Part shown: one piece after another, positions 56,752 to 64,000 of the stretch
Layout of the letters: each line of letters starts with the position of its first letter
How positions within the stretch are numbered: position 1 is the stretch's first letter
Source: Endobugula sp965225895
GTDB lineage: Bacteria; Pseudomonadota; Gammaproteobacteria; Pseudomonadales; Cellvibrionaceae
Direction: 5' to 3'
NCBI GenBank assembly: GCA_965225895.1
Contig: CBDDBR010000011.1
Span: forward strand, 124,001 to 188,000
Length of the DNA stretch: 64,000 bases
The notes under the pieces: generated by a model
Database searches by the model: none
What the model was told of the DNA's origin: nothing
Seen by the model: the letters and a program-made list of their open reading frames with translations, nothing else
Position numbers and translations under genes: made by a program

Positions 56752-57912
56752 ATGACCTTTTTATGTCGTTCTATTATTTTGTTTATAAGCTTGAGTGTCG
56801 CGATGGCGAGCCAAGCGCGACAGGTTATTATTCCTGCTCCACCGCAGCTAGCTGCATCAGCTTATTTTTTAGTAGATACGGATACAGGCCGAGTATTAGT
56901 CGAAAAAAACGCCGATCAATTATTGCCTCCCGCCAGTATGACTAAAATGATGACAAGCTATATTGTGTCTGCAGAGATGGATCGTGGGTCTATTAATCCA
57001 GACGATTTAGTTGATATTAGCGTAAAGGCATGGAAAAAAGGCGGCTCAAAAATGTTTGTGCGCGAAGGCACAAAAGTATCGGTGAAAGACCTATTGCGTG
57101 GCGTTATTATTCAATCGGGTAATGATGCCAGTATTGCTTTGGCCGAACATATTGCTGGTAGTGAAGAAGCCTTTGCTGATGTGATGAATCAACAGGCAGC
57201 CTTGTTAGGTATGACCAATAGTGTTTTTAAAAATGCGACAGGTTGGCCAGAAGATGGTCACCTAAGTACAGCGAGAGACTTGGCTACATTAGGTAGTGCA
57301 TTAATTCGAGATTTTCCTGAGCACTATGCACTGTATTCCGAAAAATATTTTTCGTATAACGGAATTACTCAACCTAATCGCAACAAATTATTATTTACTG
57401 ATAAAAGTGTTGATGGGATTAAAACAGGTCATACCGAAGAAGCAGGCTATGGCTTAGCGGCCTCTTCTAAAAAAGGGGATATGCGTTTAGTGTCTGTCGT
57501 AATTGGTACGCGCTCAGAGTCCGCTCGTGCAGCCGAGTCACAAAAGCTATTAGCCTATGGTTTTCGTTATTATCAAACGCATAAGCTATATAGTGAAAAT
57601 GACGTTGTGAATACGGTAAAGGTGTGGAAAGGACAAAGCGACTCTTTACAGTTGGCATTACCTAAAGACATTTATTTAACCATTCCACGAGGTAGCGAAA
57701 AAGCATTGATTGCTACCGTTAATGTAGATCAAGACATTCAAGCGCCCATACAAGCAGGTCAAGAGCTTGGTAATGTGGTCGTAACACTGAATGAAGAAGA
57801 GCTATTAAATATCCCCGTTGTTGCGTTACAAAGTGTAGAGCAGTCAGGTGTATTCGCACGTATGATTGACGGCGTACAATTATTTTTTAATGGCTTTTTA
57901 AAGGCAAAATAA
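56752..57912 (+). CDS. dacA: D-alanyl-D-alanine carboxypeptidase (PBP5/6 type)
   Basis: Removes the terminal D-Ala of peptidoglycan stems in the periplasm. A signal peptide ends near AMASQA (residue 22). Active-site motifs are SMTK (Ser62), SGN in QSGNDASIALAE, and KTG in VDGIKTGHT. A C-terminal domain and amphipathic anchor (GVQLFFNGFLK) follow. Length 386 aa. Its stop overlaps the ybeD start. Confidence 0.96.
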   Translation: MTFLCRSIILFISLSVAMASQARQVIIPAPPQLAASAYFLVDTDTGRVLVEKNADQLLPPASMTKMMTSYIVSAEMDRGSINPDDLVDISVKAWKKGGSKMFVREGTKVSVKDLLRGVIIQSGNDASIALAEHIAGSEEAFADVMNQQAALLGMTNSVFKNATGWPEDGHLSTARDLATLGSALIRDFPEHYALYSEKYFSYNGITQPNRNKLLFTDKSVDGIKTGHTEEAGYGLAASSKKGDMRLVSVVIGTRSESARAAESQKLLAYGFRYYQTHKLYSENDVVNTVKVWKGQSDSLQLALPKDIYLTIPRGSEKALIATVNVDQDIQAPIQAGQELGNVVVTLNEEELLNIPVVALQSVEQSGVFARMIDGVQLFFNGFLKAK

Positions 57913-58184
57913 TGGATCAACAAGAACCACCAAAAATAGAATTTCCTTGTCATGATTACCCTGTCAAAATTATGGGTGAAGCCACACAAGCATTTCTTGA
58001 TTTTGTGATTGATGTAACCGAGCAGTTTGCCCCTCAATTTAATCGCCAAAAAATCACGACTAAAGCCAGTAGCAAGGGGCGTTTTACCTCTATCACGGTC
58101 TATATTACCGCTACGGGTATTGATCAGCTTGATCAATACCATCAAGCGTTGCGTAAAAATCCAGCCACCAAAATCGTTCTTTAA
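57912..58184 (+). CDS. ybeD: DUF493 family protein YbeD
   Basis: 90-aa ACT-like small protein of the YbeD/DUF493 family, recognised by EFPCHDYPVKIMG at the start, KASSKGRFTSITVYI in the middle and the C-terminal helix. Function is unclear; in enterobacteria it lies between dacA and lipB as here, which has led to suggestions of a link with lipoate metabolism. ATG overlaps the dacA stop (TAATG). Confidence 0.92.
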   Translation: MDQQEPPKIEFPCHDYPVKIMGEATQAFLDFVIDVTEQFAPQFNRQKITTKASSKGRFTSITVYITATGIDQLDQYHQALRKNPATKIVL

Positions 58185-58195
58185 GGTTAGTGGAT

Positions 58196-58888
58196 ATGGA
58201 TCTTCAAGGTTTGCGTGTGCGTGAATTAGGCCAGCAGCCGTATATAGATATATGGCAAGCAATGTCGCATTTTACCAATGAGCGAAATGACGCAACACTG
58301 GATGAATTGTGGATTGTTGAACACGACCCAGTATTTACTCAAGGGCAAGCAGGTAAGTCAGAGCATATTTTACATAATAGTGATATTCCTATTGTTAAAT
58401 CGGATCGTGGTGGTCAAGTAACCTATCATGGCCCGGGTCAGCTCGTGTTATACCCTCTAATCAATCTACGCCGCCGTCATTTGGGGGTGCGAGATATGGT
58501 AACCTTGCTCGAAGAGTTAGTGGTTGAGTGGTTAGCGACCTATCAAATAGATGCTTATGCAAAAGCCGATGCTCCTGGTGTGTATATCACCGTAGCGGGT
58601 GAGGATGCAAAAATAGCATCACTGGGTTTGCGTATTCGTCGGGGTTGCAGTTTTCATGGTGTCGCTATCAATATAGATATGGATTTAACCCCATTTCAAT
58701 ATATCAATCCGTGTGGCTATCAAGGTATGGCAATGACCCAATTGCGTCACCACCTTGTTGACGGTATGCCTTCTCGCCAACAGGTGATGGAGCGCTTGGT
58801 AACATTGTTTGCGAAAAAAATACAAGCGACCACTATGCGCCATACCACTGAGTTGTTAGCGATTAACAAAACGAATAACACAATATAA
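58196..58888 (+). CDS. lipB: Octanoyl-[acyl carrier protein]:protein octanoyltransferase
   Basis: Transfers octanoyl from ACP to lipoyl domains, the first step of lipoate synthesis. The family motif RGGQVTYHGPGQLVLYPL is present, with the catalytic Lys in KIASLGLRIRRG and the catalytic Cys in YINPCGYQGMAMTQL. ATG at 58196 has AAGG nine bases upstream; the GTG at 58190 is too close to it. Length is 230 aa. lipA follows after about 120 bases without structure. Confidence 0.96.
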   Translation: MDLQGLRVRELGQQPYIDIWQAMSHFTNERNDATLDELWIVEHDPVFTQGQAGKSEHILHNSDIPIVKSDRGGQVTYHGPGQLVLYPLINLRRRHLGVRDMVTLLEELVVEWLATYQIDAYAKADAPGVYITVAGEDAKIASLGLRIRRGCSFHGVAINIDMDLTPFQYINPCGYQGMAMTQLRHHLVDGMPSRQQVMERLVTLFAKKIQATTMRHTTELLAINKTNNTI

Positions 58889-59006
58889 CCGTGCACGAAC
58901 CCACAATGGAATGTGTTTTGCTTGTTGGGTGGCATGCGTGAAAATACGCTACAGACTGAGTCATTACTGACTACAATTATTACTAACGATATTTTTAGAG
59001 AGCGTT

Positions 59007-59996
59007 ATGACAGAATCAACAATCAATCCTACCGAACCTGTAAGACGTACGGTGCGCCGTGAAAAGGGTGAAAAACTACGTGACGCTGATAAAGTAGAGC
59101 GAATTCCTGTTAAAGTTATCGCTACCGATCAAATGTTGCGTAAGCCCGATTGGATACGCGTTAAGGTGCCTGCATCACCAGAAGTCGATAGAATTAAAAA
59201 AGTACTGCGTAAAAACGGACTCTCTAGTGTGTGTGAAGAGGCGGCCTGTCCTAATTTGGGCGAATGCTTTTCGGGGGGAACCGCTACCTTTATGATTATG
59301 GGCGACATTTGTACGCGCCGCTGTCCTTTCTGTGATGTGGGTCATGGCAAGCCGAATGATCTGGATGCAAAAGAACCTGTGAATCTTGCGGAAGCGATTG
59401 CAGAAATGCGCTTAAAATACGTAGTCATTACGTCGGTAGATCGCGATGATTTACGCGATGGTGGCGCAGAGCATTTTGCGGAATGTATTCGTGAGTCACG
59501 TAAACGCTCACCTAATTTAGAAGTAGAAATATTAACCCCCGATTTTCGCGGGCGTATGGATATTGCATTAGATATTTTGGCGGAAGAAGCGCCCGATGTA
59601 TTTAATCATAACTTAGAAACCGTGCCGCGTTTATATCGTGAAGCGCGTCCAGGGGCTAATTATAAGTGGTCACTTGAATTGCTCAAACAATTTAAAGCGC
59701 GTCGTCCGGATGTATTAACTAAGTCAGGTTTAATGGTAGGCTTAGGTGAAACAAAAGAAGAAATTTTTGAAGTGCTTAAAGAAATGCGTGAATATAATAT
59801 TGATATGCTCACCATTGGTCAGTACCTTCAGCCATCTAAAGATCACTTACCTGTAAAGCGTTATGTGACGCCTGAAGAGTTTCAAGAATATAAAGACTAT
59901 GCTGATAAGCTAGGTTTTCAACGAGCAGCGTGTGGGCCACTCGTACGTTCATCTTACCATGCTGATCAGCAAGCACATGGCAATGAAGTGAGTTAG
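59007..59996 (+). CDS. lipA: Lipoyl synthase
   Basis: Radical SAM enzyme inserting two sulfurs into octanoyl chains. The auxiliary cluster cysteines are in CEEAACPNLGEC and the radical SAM cluster in CTRRCPFC. The NHNLETVPRLY segment and C-terminal RSSYHAD with the auxiliary-cluster serine are present. Length 329 aa. It ends the cluster from proA, facing a convergent gene ten bases away. Confidence 0.97.
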   Translation: MTESTINPTEPVRRTVRREKGEKLRDADKVERIPVKVIATDQMLRKPDWIRVKVPASPEVDRIKKVLRKNGLSSVCEEAACPNLGECFSGGTATFMIMGDICTRRCPFCDVGHGKPNDLDAKEPVNLAEAIAEMRLKYVVITSVDRDDLRDGGAEHFAECIRESRKRSPNLEVEILTPDFRGRMDIALDILAEEAPDVFNHNLETVPRLYREARPGANYKWSLELLKQFKARRPDVLTKSGLMVGLGETKEEIFEVLKEMREYNIDMLTIGQYLQPSKDHLPVKRYVTPEEFQEYKDYADKLGFQRAACGPLVRSSYHADQQAHGNEVS

Positions 59997-60005
59997 TTTT
60001 TTATA

Positions 60006-60470
60006 CTAGACCTCTAACATAATATTCCATATCACCAGCATATGACACGCGACCGCAATAAAACTAATGCGGTGGCGTAATGCTTGGTACCAGCTGGGAT
60101 ATATTGTGTGCAAAAATAGTTTTTCCCAAAACAGTAAAGCAAGATATGCCAGTAGCATAATGCTGGCATGATATATTAGCGGCAAAAAATAACTGAATAA
60201 GGGAATGAGTGAGCAGATTATAGCCGCATGAATGTGTCGCCCGATAAATTCTTGTTTATCTTCGCTATGGCCAAATAAAGCTGTTGCCCACAATGTGCCA
60301 GATAAAAACGCATAAATAATAGTGGAATACACTAAAAAACTGTCGTTAAACCACGGTTCATAATCAGCAAAAACCCATGGCCCCAAAGCACCTATAAAAA
60401 AAGGTAGTAAACCCAAATACATATAGTTGGTGATTGTTTCTTTATGAGGGTTGAGCAAAGCAGCGTTCAT
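60006..60470 (-). CDS. DUF3429 family membrane protein
   Basis: 154 aa with about four to five TM helices. The pattern YLGLLPFFIGALGPWVF near the start and SGTLWATALFG in the middle fits DUF3429. No function is established for this family. It converges on lipA, so it is not part of that operon. Confidence 0.7.
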   Translation of the reverse strand: MNAALLNPHKETITNYMYLGLLPFFIGALGPWVFADYEPWFNDSFLVYSTIIYAFLSGTLWATALFGHSEDKQEFIGRHIHAAIICSLIPLFSYFLPLIYHASIMLLAYLALLFWEKLFLHTIYPSWYQALRHRISFIAVACHMLVIWNIMLEV

Positions 60471-60624
60471 TGTGAGCCTTTTTTAATACATTATTCTATC
60501 GTGTGATGACTTAATATAAGCTATTGTCGTGATAATTGACAGTAGAGGGTGGGGGCTTTATTCTCCTAGAAATACTTAAAATAACTGGCTGTCTATCAAA
60601 GAGCATATATAAAGGAATGAACAT

Positions 60625-61176
60625 ATGGCGAATCAATCGGCGGGCTTTTGGTCATCTTTGCAAGGTATTTTAACGGGTGTTGCCGCAGTGATTACGGCGG
60701 TGACGGGTTTATACATTGCAATCAATAGTACATCATCCTCTCATACAGAATCTATCGCGATACCACCGCCAGTCGTCGCTGAACCCGCCAAGCCAAGCGT
60801 TATTAGCCCGTCCGAAAATACACGTGTTAATGTCTCGCCTAAGGTGGCGATTCAGTCGCCACAGGTTGTGCATCACGCATTACCTAACGCGGCGGTTATT
60901 GCTATAGCTAACGAAAAACTTGATTGTGCGTTGTTTTCTACAAAAAACACAGCTCGCAGTTTGATGAGTTGGTCTAATCATTATCAACAAAAAATTATTG
61001 ATGCAAAAGGTGATAAAGCGCGAGCGATAACACCGTGTATAAAAACTATCGGCTATCGCGCGCAAGCTTACTGTTCTGATACTAGCAACAATGTTATTGA
61101 AAAAGCACTAAACACCACGCTTCAACATTGCGCTAACGTTGGTGTGTCGTGGCGTGACGCGGTCACGCCTAAATAG
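60625..61176 (+). CDS. Hypothetical membrane-anchored protein with four cysteines
   Basis: 183 aa; not recognised beyond its layout. A single N-terminal TM helix (SSLQGILTGVAAVITAVTGL, about residues 10-32) precedes a Pro/Ser-rich linker (about 38-85). A C-terminal region holds four Cys (LDCALF, TPCIKT, AYCSDT, QHCANV) that could form two disulfides if outside the membrane. AAAGGA lies seven bases before the ATG, so it is likely a real gene. It stands alone between two minus-strand genes. The N-terminal helix resembles those of other small anchored proteins, but no domain can be named. Confidence 0.7.
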   Translation: MANQSAGFWSSLQGILTGVAAVITAVTGLYIAINSTSSSHTESIAIPPPVVAEPAKPSVISPSENTRVNVSPKVAIQSPQVVHHALPNAAVIAIANEKLDCALFSTKNTARSLMSWSNHYQQKIIDAKGDKARAITPCIKTIGYRAQAYCSDTSNNVIEKALNTTLQHCANVGVSWRDAVTPK

Positions 61177-61179
61177 CAT

Positions 61180-61707
61180 TTACGGTGTTAGTGTTGCTAC
61201 AGTATCGATGAGCGCTTGTTTAATGTCTTCGTTATGAATCACACCTTGTTCGGCATCGAAGTTTTTATGAAATGACGGAACCGATAGGCTGGCTTTTACA
61301 TCTCCCTCAAAAAATGGCGCAGAATTTACCGCTGCCGCTAACACGGTGGCACCGCCTCTTGGCCCAGGTGATGTTGAAAGTAAGACCATGGGTTTGTTTT
61401 GAAAAAGCTTTTGATTGATACGCGATGTCCAATCAAATAAATTTTTATAGGCTGCGCTATACGACCCATTATGTTCGGCAAATGAAATAATCACCGCATC
61501 AGCACCGCCTATTTTATCGAAAAAAGCTTGAGCCAATGGGGGCTGCCCTAACTCTTTTTCTTTATCACTACTGAATAACGGCAGTTCGTAATCATTAAGA
61601 TCAAGAATCTCTACGTCTGCATCAGCCACGAGGCTGCTAGCATAGGTTGCCAATTTTTTATTAATGGATGTCGAGCTGTTACTGGCAGCAAAAGCGAGAA
61701 GTTTCAT
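61180..61707 (-). CDS. NADPH-dependent FMN reductase family protein
   Basis: Flavodoxin-like fold, 175 aa. It starts KLLAFAASNSSTSINKKLA (phosphate loop), has AEHNGSYSAAYKNLFDW and STSPGPRGGATVL, the typical FMN-binding segments. Relatives reduce quinones, azo dyes or FMN using NAD(P)H. The natural substrate is not predictable. It converges on the unknown gene at 60625-61176 with a three-base gap. Confidence 0.9.
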   Translation of the reverse strand: MKLLAFAASNSSTSINKKLATYASSLVADADVEILDLNDYELPLFSSDKEKELGQPPLAQAFFDKIGGADAVIISFAEHNGSYSAAYKNLFDWTSRINQKLFQNKPMVLLSTSPGPRGGATVLAAAVNSAPFFEGDVKASLSVPSFHKNFDAEQGVIHNEDIKQALIDTVATLTP

Positions 61708-61763
61708 AAAAGCGCCCTAAAAATAAATGAATGCTTACTGTAGCATTTTTTATTGTGGTTTAT

Positions 61764-62519
61764 CTATGAGTGATCTTTAGGTGTGCGTGCCAAAGCCCAA
61801 ATAGTGACTTGCTTCGCGCCAGCCTTTTTGAGTGCCTGTGCTAAGGCATTAGCAGTTGATCCTGTGGTCATTACATCGTCGATAATGGCAACGTTTTCAC
61901 CCTGTAGTTGAGAGGTAATAGTAAAACCACGTTGTAGGTTTTTTATGCGCGCATGGCGAGACAGATTTTTTTGTTCGGCAACGGCTTTTGTGCGTTTTAC
62001 ATCGGTGAAAATAGGAATGGATAATTGCCTGCTAATAGTATCCGCAAAAAAAGCAGCAGGGTTAAACCCGCGAGCCCATTGTTTTTTCCAGTGTTGAGGT
62101 ACCGCAACAATAAGATCAGGCAGTGGTATATGTTGTTGTACATAATGGTCTTGAATCTGCTTGGTGAAAACATCAGATAAGGCTTTGCCAGCAAAAAAAT
62201 CATGCTTTTCTTTAAAGCGAATAATAAGGTCAGATAATGGAGTTTGGTAAATAAAAGGGCTAAATGTTCGATCAAAACACGGCGTGTGTTGTAAGCAGTC
62301 GCCACAGAATAGCGCGTTATGTGTTAGAGGAATACCACAGCACGTACAGCGATGTATTGGGCTATGTAAAAACTGGGTTTGGCAAGATTGGCATATGCGC
62401 TTGGTGGTGAGTGTATGGCATAGTAAACAGTGATGTTTAGAGCGTAATCGTGTGGCTAATGTGAGCGATACGCGATTCTTTAATTTGTAGTAGAGTCCTA
62501 GCAATTCCTTCTGTATCAT
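61764..62519 (-). CDS. comF: ComF family phosphoribosyltransferase-like protein
   Basis: 251 aa. An N-terminal zinc-ribbon region has several CxxC motifs (CLLC, CQSC, CTCC, CGDC). The C-terminal PRTase domain has the PRPP loop VAIIDDVMTTGST. ComF is needed for DNA uptake in naturally competent bacteria, though many non-competent ones carry it. It lies divergent from bioB, a common arrangement, and its start is next to the BirA operator candidate. Confidence 0.93.
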   Translation of the reverse strand: MIQKELLGLYYKLKNRVSLTLATRLRSKHHCLLCHTLTTKRICQSCQTQFLHSPIHRCTCCGIPLTHNALFCGDCLQHTPCFDRTFSPFIYQTPLSDLIIRFKEKHDFFAGKALSDVFTKQIQDHYVQQHIPLPDLIVAVPQHWKKQWARGFNPAAFFADTISRQLSIPIFTDVKRTKAVAEQKNLSRHARIKNLQRGFTITSQLQGENVAIIDDVMTTGSTANALAQALKKAGAKQVTIWALARTPKDHS

Positions 62520-62521
62520 AT

Positions 62522-62554
62522 TAGTTAACCTATAACTCCATTTTTGGTTGACAG
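62522..62554. promoter_or_regulatory. Candidate BirA operator between comF and bioB
   Basis: TAGTTAACC at 62522-62530 and GGTTGACAG at 62546-62554 form an imperfect inverted repeat with a 15-base spacer. This fits the known BirA consensus TTGTNAACC-N15/16-GGTTNACAA, with one mismatch in the outer part of each half-site. The right half contains a TTGACA that could be a -35 box, although no good -10 is seen at the usual distance. It lies about 105 bases before bioB and just outside comF. The BirA at 7730 has the DNA-binding domain needed. Confidence 0.75.
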
Positions 62555-62661
62555 CTAGCGCTTAATTACAGCGGGTTGTTTTCGTACACAATATATGTCT
62601 TGTGTGTGCATTCCTTTGGGGTGACTATTTATTGGATTAACCAACTATTTTGAGAGCGTAC

Positions 62662-63765
62662 ATGTCATCTTCACATCATTCTATAGAACCGTTCACAAAA
62701 AAAGAAAACGTAAGTCATGAACATTCATTACGCCATGACTGGAAGAGAGACGAGGTATCACGCCTTTTTTCTTTACCGTTCAATGACTTAATGTTTCAAG
62801 CACAAACGGTACATCGCGAGCATTTTAACCCAAATCATGTGCAAGTCAGTACCTTATGCTCTATAAAAACGGGCGCCTGTCCGGAAGATTGCAAGTATTG
62901 CCCGCAAAGTGCGCGCTATGACACGGGTCTTGAACGTGAAAAGTTGATGAAAGTTGAAGCTGTCATAGAAGAGGCAAAATCGGCGAAGGCCAGTGGCGCC
63001 ACTCGCTTTTGTATGGGCGCTGCGTGGCGTTCACCCAAAAACAAAGATTTGCCATATGTTGTAGAGATGGTCAAAGGTGTAAAAGCATTAGGTCTTGAAA
63101 CGTGTATGACATTAGGCATGTTAGATGATGCGCAATCCGCAGAACTTGCCGAAGCGGGTTTGGATTACTACAACCATAACCTCGACACATCACCAGAATA
63201 TTACGGTGACATTATTACTACGCGTACTTACGAAGACCGACTCAATACATTACAAAATGTACGTGATGCAGGCATGAAAGTATGCAGTGGCGGTATTGTC
63301 GGTATGGGTGAGGGCGAAAAAGACCGTGTGGGTTTATTGTTGCAGCTAGCGAATATGCCTGTTCACCCTGAATCAGTCCCTATTAATATGCTAGTACGAG
63401 TAGAAGGTACGCCGCTAGAGGATTTAGAAGATTTTGATGCGTTCGACTTTATCCGTACCGTGGCTGTCGCTAGAATTTTAATGCCAAAGTCTCACGTACG
63501 TTTATCGGCAGGTCGTGAAGAAATGAATGAGCAAATGCAAGCCATGGCTTTTATGGCTGGTGCCAACTCTATTTTTTATGGTGAAAAATTATTAACCACC
63601 GCCAATCCCGAAGCCAATAAAGATATGCAGCTATTTAAGCGCTTAGGTATTGAGCCAGAACCCTATTCTGCGGTTGAAAACCGTCGTGATAACCCTGTTG
63701 AAGTCTATGAGCCTAATGTTGCGAAAGCACCAGAGTCAGCATTATTTTACAACGTGGCAAATTAA
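62662..63765 (+). CDS. bioB: Biotin synthase
   Basis: Radical SAM enzyme inserting sulfur into dethiobiotin. The SAM cluster motif is CPEDCKYC within KTGACPEDCKYCPQSARY. The 2Fe-2S ligands lie in the later FCMGAAWR, ETCMTLG and KVCSGGIVGMGE segments, and the Arg in VRLSAGREEM is also present. ATG at 62662 is preferred over a TTG four codons earlier; GAGAG lies six bases upstream. Length 367 aa, with a slightly long N terminus. bioF follows after 70 bases, so a bioBF operon is likely. Confidence 0.96.
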   Translation: MSSSHHSIEPFTKKENVSHEHSLRHDWKRDEVSRLFSLPFNDLMFQAQTVHREHFNPNHVQVSTLCSIKTGACPEDCKYCPQSARYDTGLEREKLMKVEAVIEEAKSAKASGATRFCMGAAWRSPKNKDLPYVVEMVKGVKALGLETCMTLGMLDDAQSAELAEAGLDYYNHNLDTSPEYYGDIITTRTYEDRLNTLQNVRDAGMKVCSGGIVGMGEGEKDRVGLLLQLANMPVHPESVPINMLVRVEGTPLEDLEDFDAFDFIRTVAVARILMPKSHVRLSAGREEMNEQMQAMAFMAGANSIFYGEKLLTTANPEANKDMQLFKRLGIEPEPYSAVENRRDNPVEVYEPNVAKAPESALFYNVAN

Positions 63766-63835
63766 AGGGGCGATGTAACGGGTTGTATTCAACACGGGTT
63801 ATTGTCTATTACATCAATCACAGAACTGTCTGTTT

Positions 63836-64000
63836 ATGACGCCATTTGATCAAGAACTATGTGCGGTATTAGCGCAACGCCAAGCAGAGCAGCGCTATCG
63901 TCAACGTTCTATTGCATCATCACCGCAAGACGCGCAAGTCACGGTGAATGGTGCTTCCTACCTTGCTTTTTGCAGTAATGATTACTTAGGCTTGGCCAAT
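63836..64000 (+). CDS. bioF: 8-amino-7-oxononanoate synthase, 5' part cut by window end
   Basis: The first 55 codons are open and read MTPFDQELCAVLAQRQAEQR then, after a short gap, LAFCSNDYLGLAN. That is the N terminus of the PLP enzyme joining pimeloyl-ACP and alanine. The conserved NDYLGLA motif and the position after bioB make the call firm. The catalytic part is beyond the window. Confidence 0.9.
   Translation, partial: MTPFDQELCAVLAQRQAEQRYRQRSIASSPQDAQVTVNGASYLAFCSNDYLGLAN

Overview
The window is core chromosome of a moderately AT-rich gammaproteobacterium. The gene order supports this: rrn end, birA-coaX-SPOR, a Thr-Tyr-Gly-Thr tRNA cluster, tufB, tRNA-Trp, secE-nusG-rplKAJL-rpoBC, and later proA-nadD-rsfS-rlmH-mrdA-rodA-mltB-rlpA-dacA-ybeD-lipB-lipA. 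Both blocks closely follow the order known in Pseudomonas and the Cellvibrio-like marine lineages. The genus cannot be named from sequence reading alone. I see no prophage, insertion sequence, CRISPR array or toxin/defence island.

Layout. 1-3641: end of an rRNA operon (3' part of tRNA-Ala, 23S, 5S, terminator). 3972-6407: a membrane GGDEF-EAL cyclic-di-GMP enzyme. 6603-10256: alr, birA, coaX and a SPOR-domain protein. 10243-12361: a stable-RNA-type promoter, four tRNAs and the first tuf gene. 12453-24893: tRNA-Trp, secE-nusG, the L11-L1 and L10-L7/L12 genes with an L10-type leader, a rplL-rpoB attenuator, and rpoB-rpoC. 24983-27388: three genes (L,D-transpeptidase, secreted M14 peptidase, DoxX-like) between the rpo and str clusters. 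27514-32315: rpsL, rpsG, an intrinsic terminator, fusA and the second tuf, closed by a strong terminator. 32395-39265, mostly minus strand: efpL, a DODA-type dioxygenase, ppa, two tandem HD-GYP proteins and a PPi-type phosphofructokinase. 39447-45096: mpl, ubiX, a SelW-like protein, an RND/MMPL transporter and mtgA. 45058-48134, minus strand: a PhoQ/PhoP-like pair, a small PepSY-like protein and a glycine-zipper protein. 48622-59996: proA through lipA. 60006-62519: a DUF3429 protein, an unknown membrane-anchored protein, a flavin reductase and comF. 62662-64000: bioB and the start of bioF.

How the parts fit. The largest theme is transcription and translation. The second is cell-wall growth and recycling: alr, mpl, L,D-transpeptidase, MpaA-like peptidase, mtgA, PBP2, RodA, MltB, RlpA and DacA. 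The third is biotin and lipoate cofactors: birA, bioB, bioF, lipB and lipA. A well-formed BirA operator candidate lies between comF and bioB, and the window also encodes a BirA with a DNA-binding domain, so regulator and target are both present. Three cyclic-di-GMP proteins lie within 34 kb.

I did not find a convincing new biological system. The observations most worth checking are the missing conventional start codon of mtgA, the shared C-terminal region of the two HD-GYP proteins, an intrinsic terminator inside the str operon, a 13-bp perfect inverted repeat between rpoB and rpoC, and the acidic DPF-rich insert in the RND transporter.
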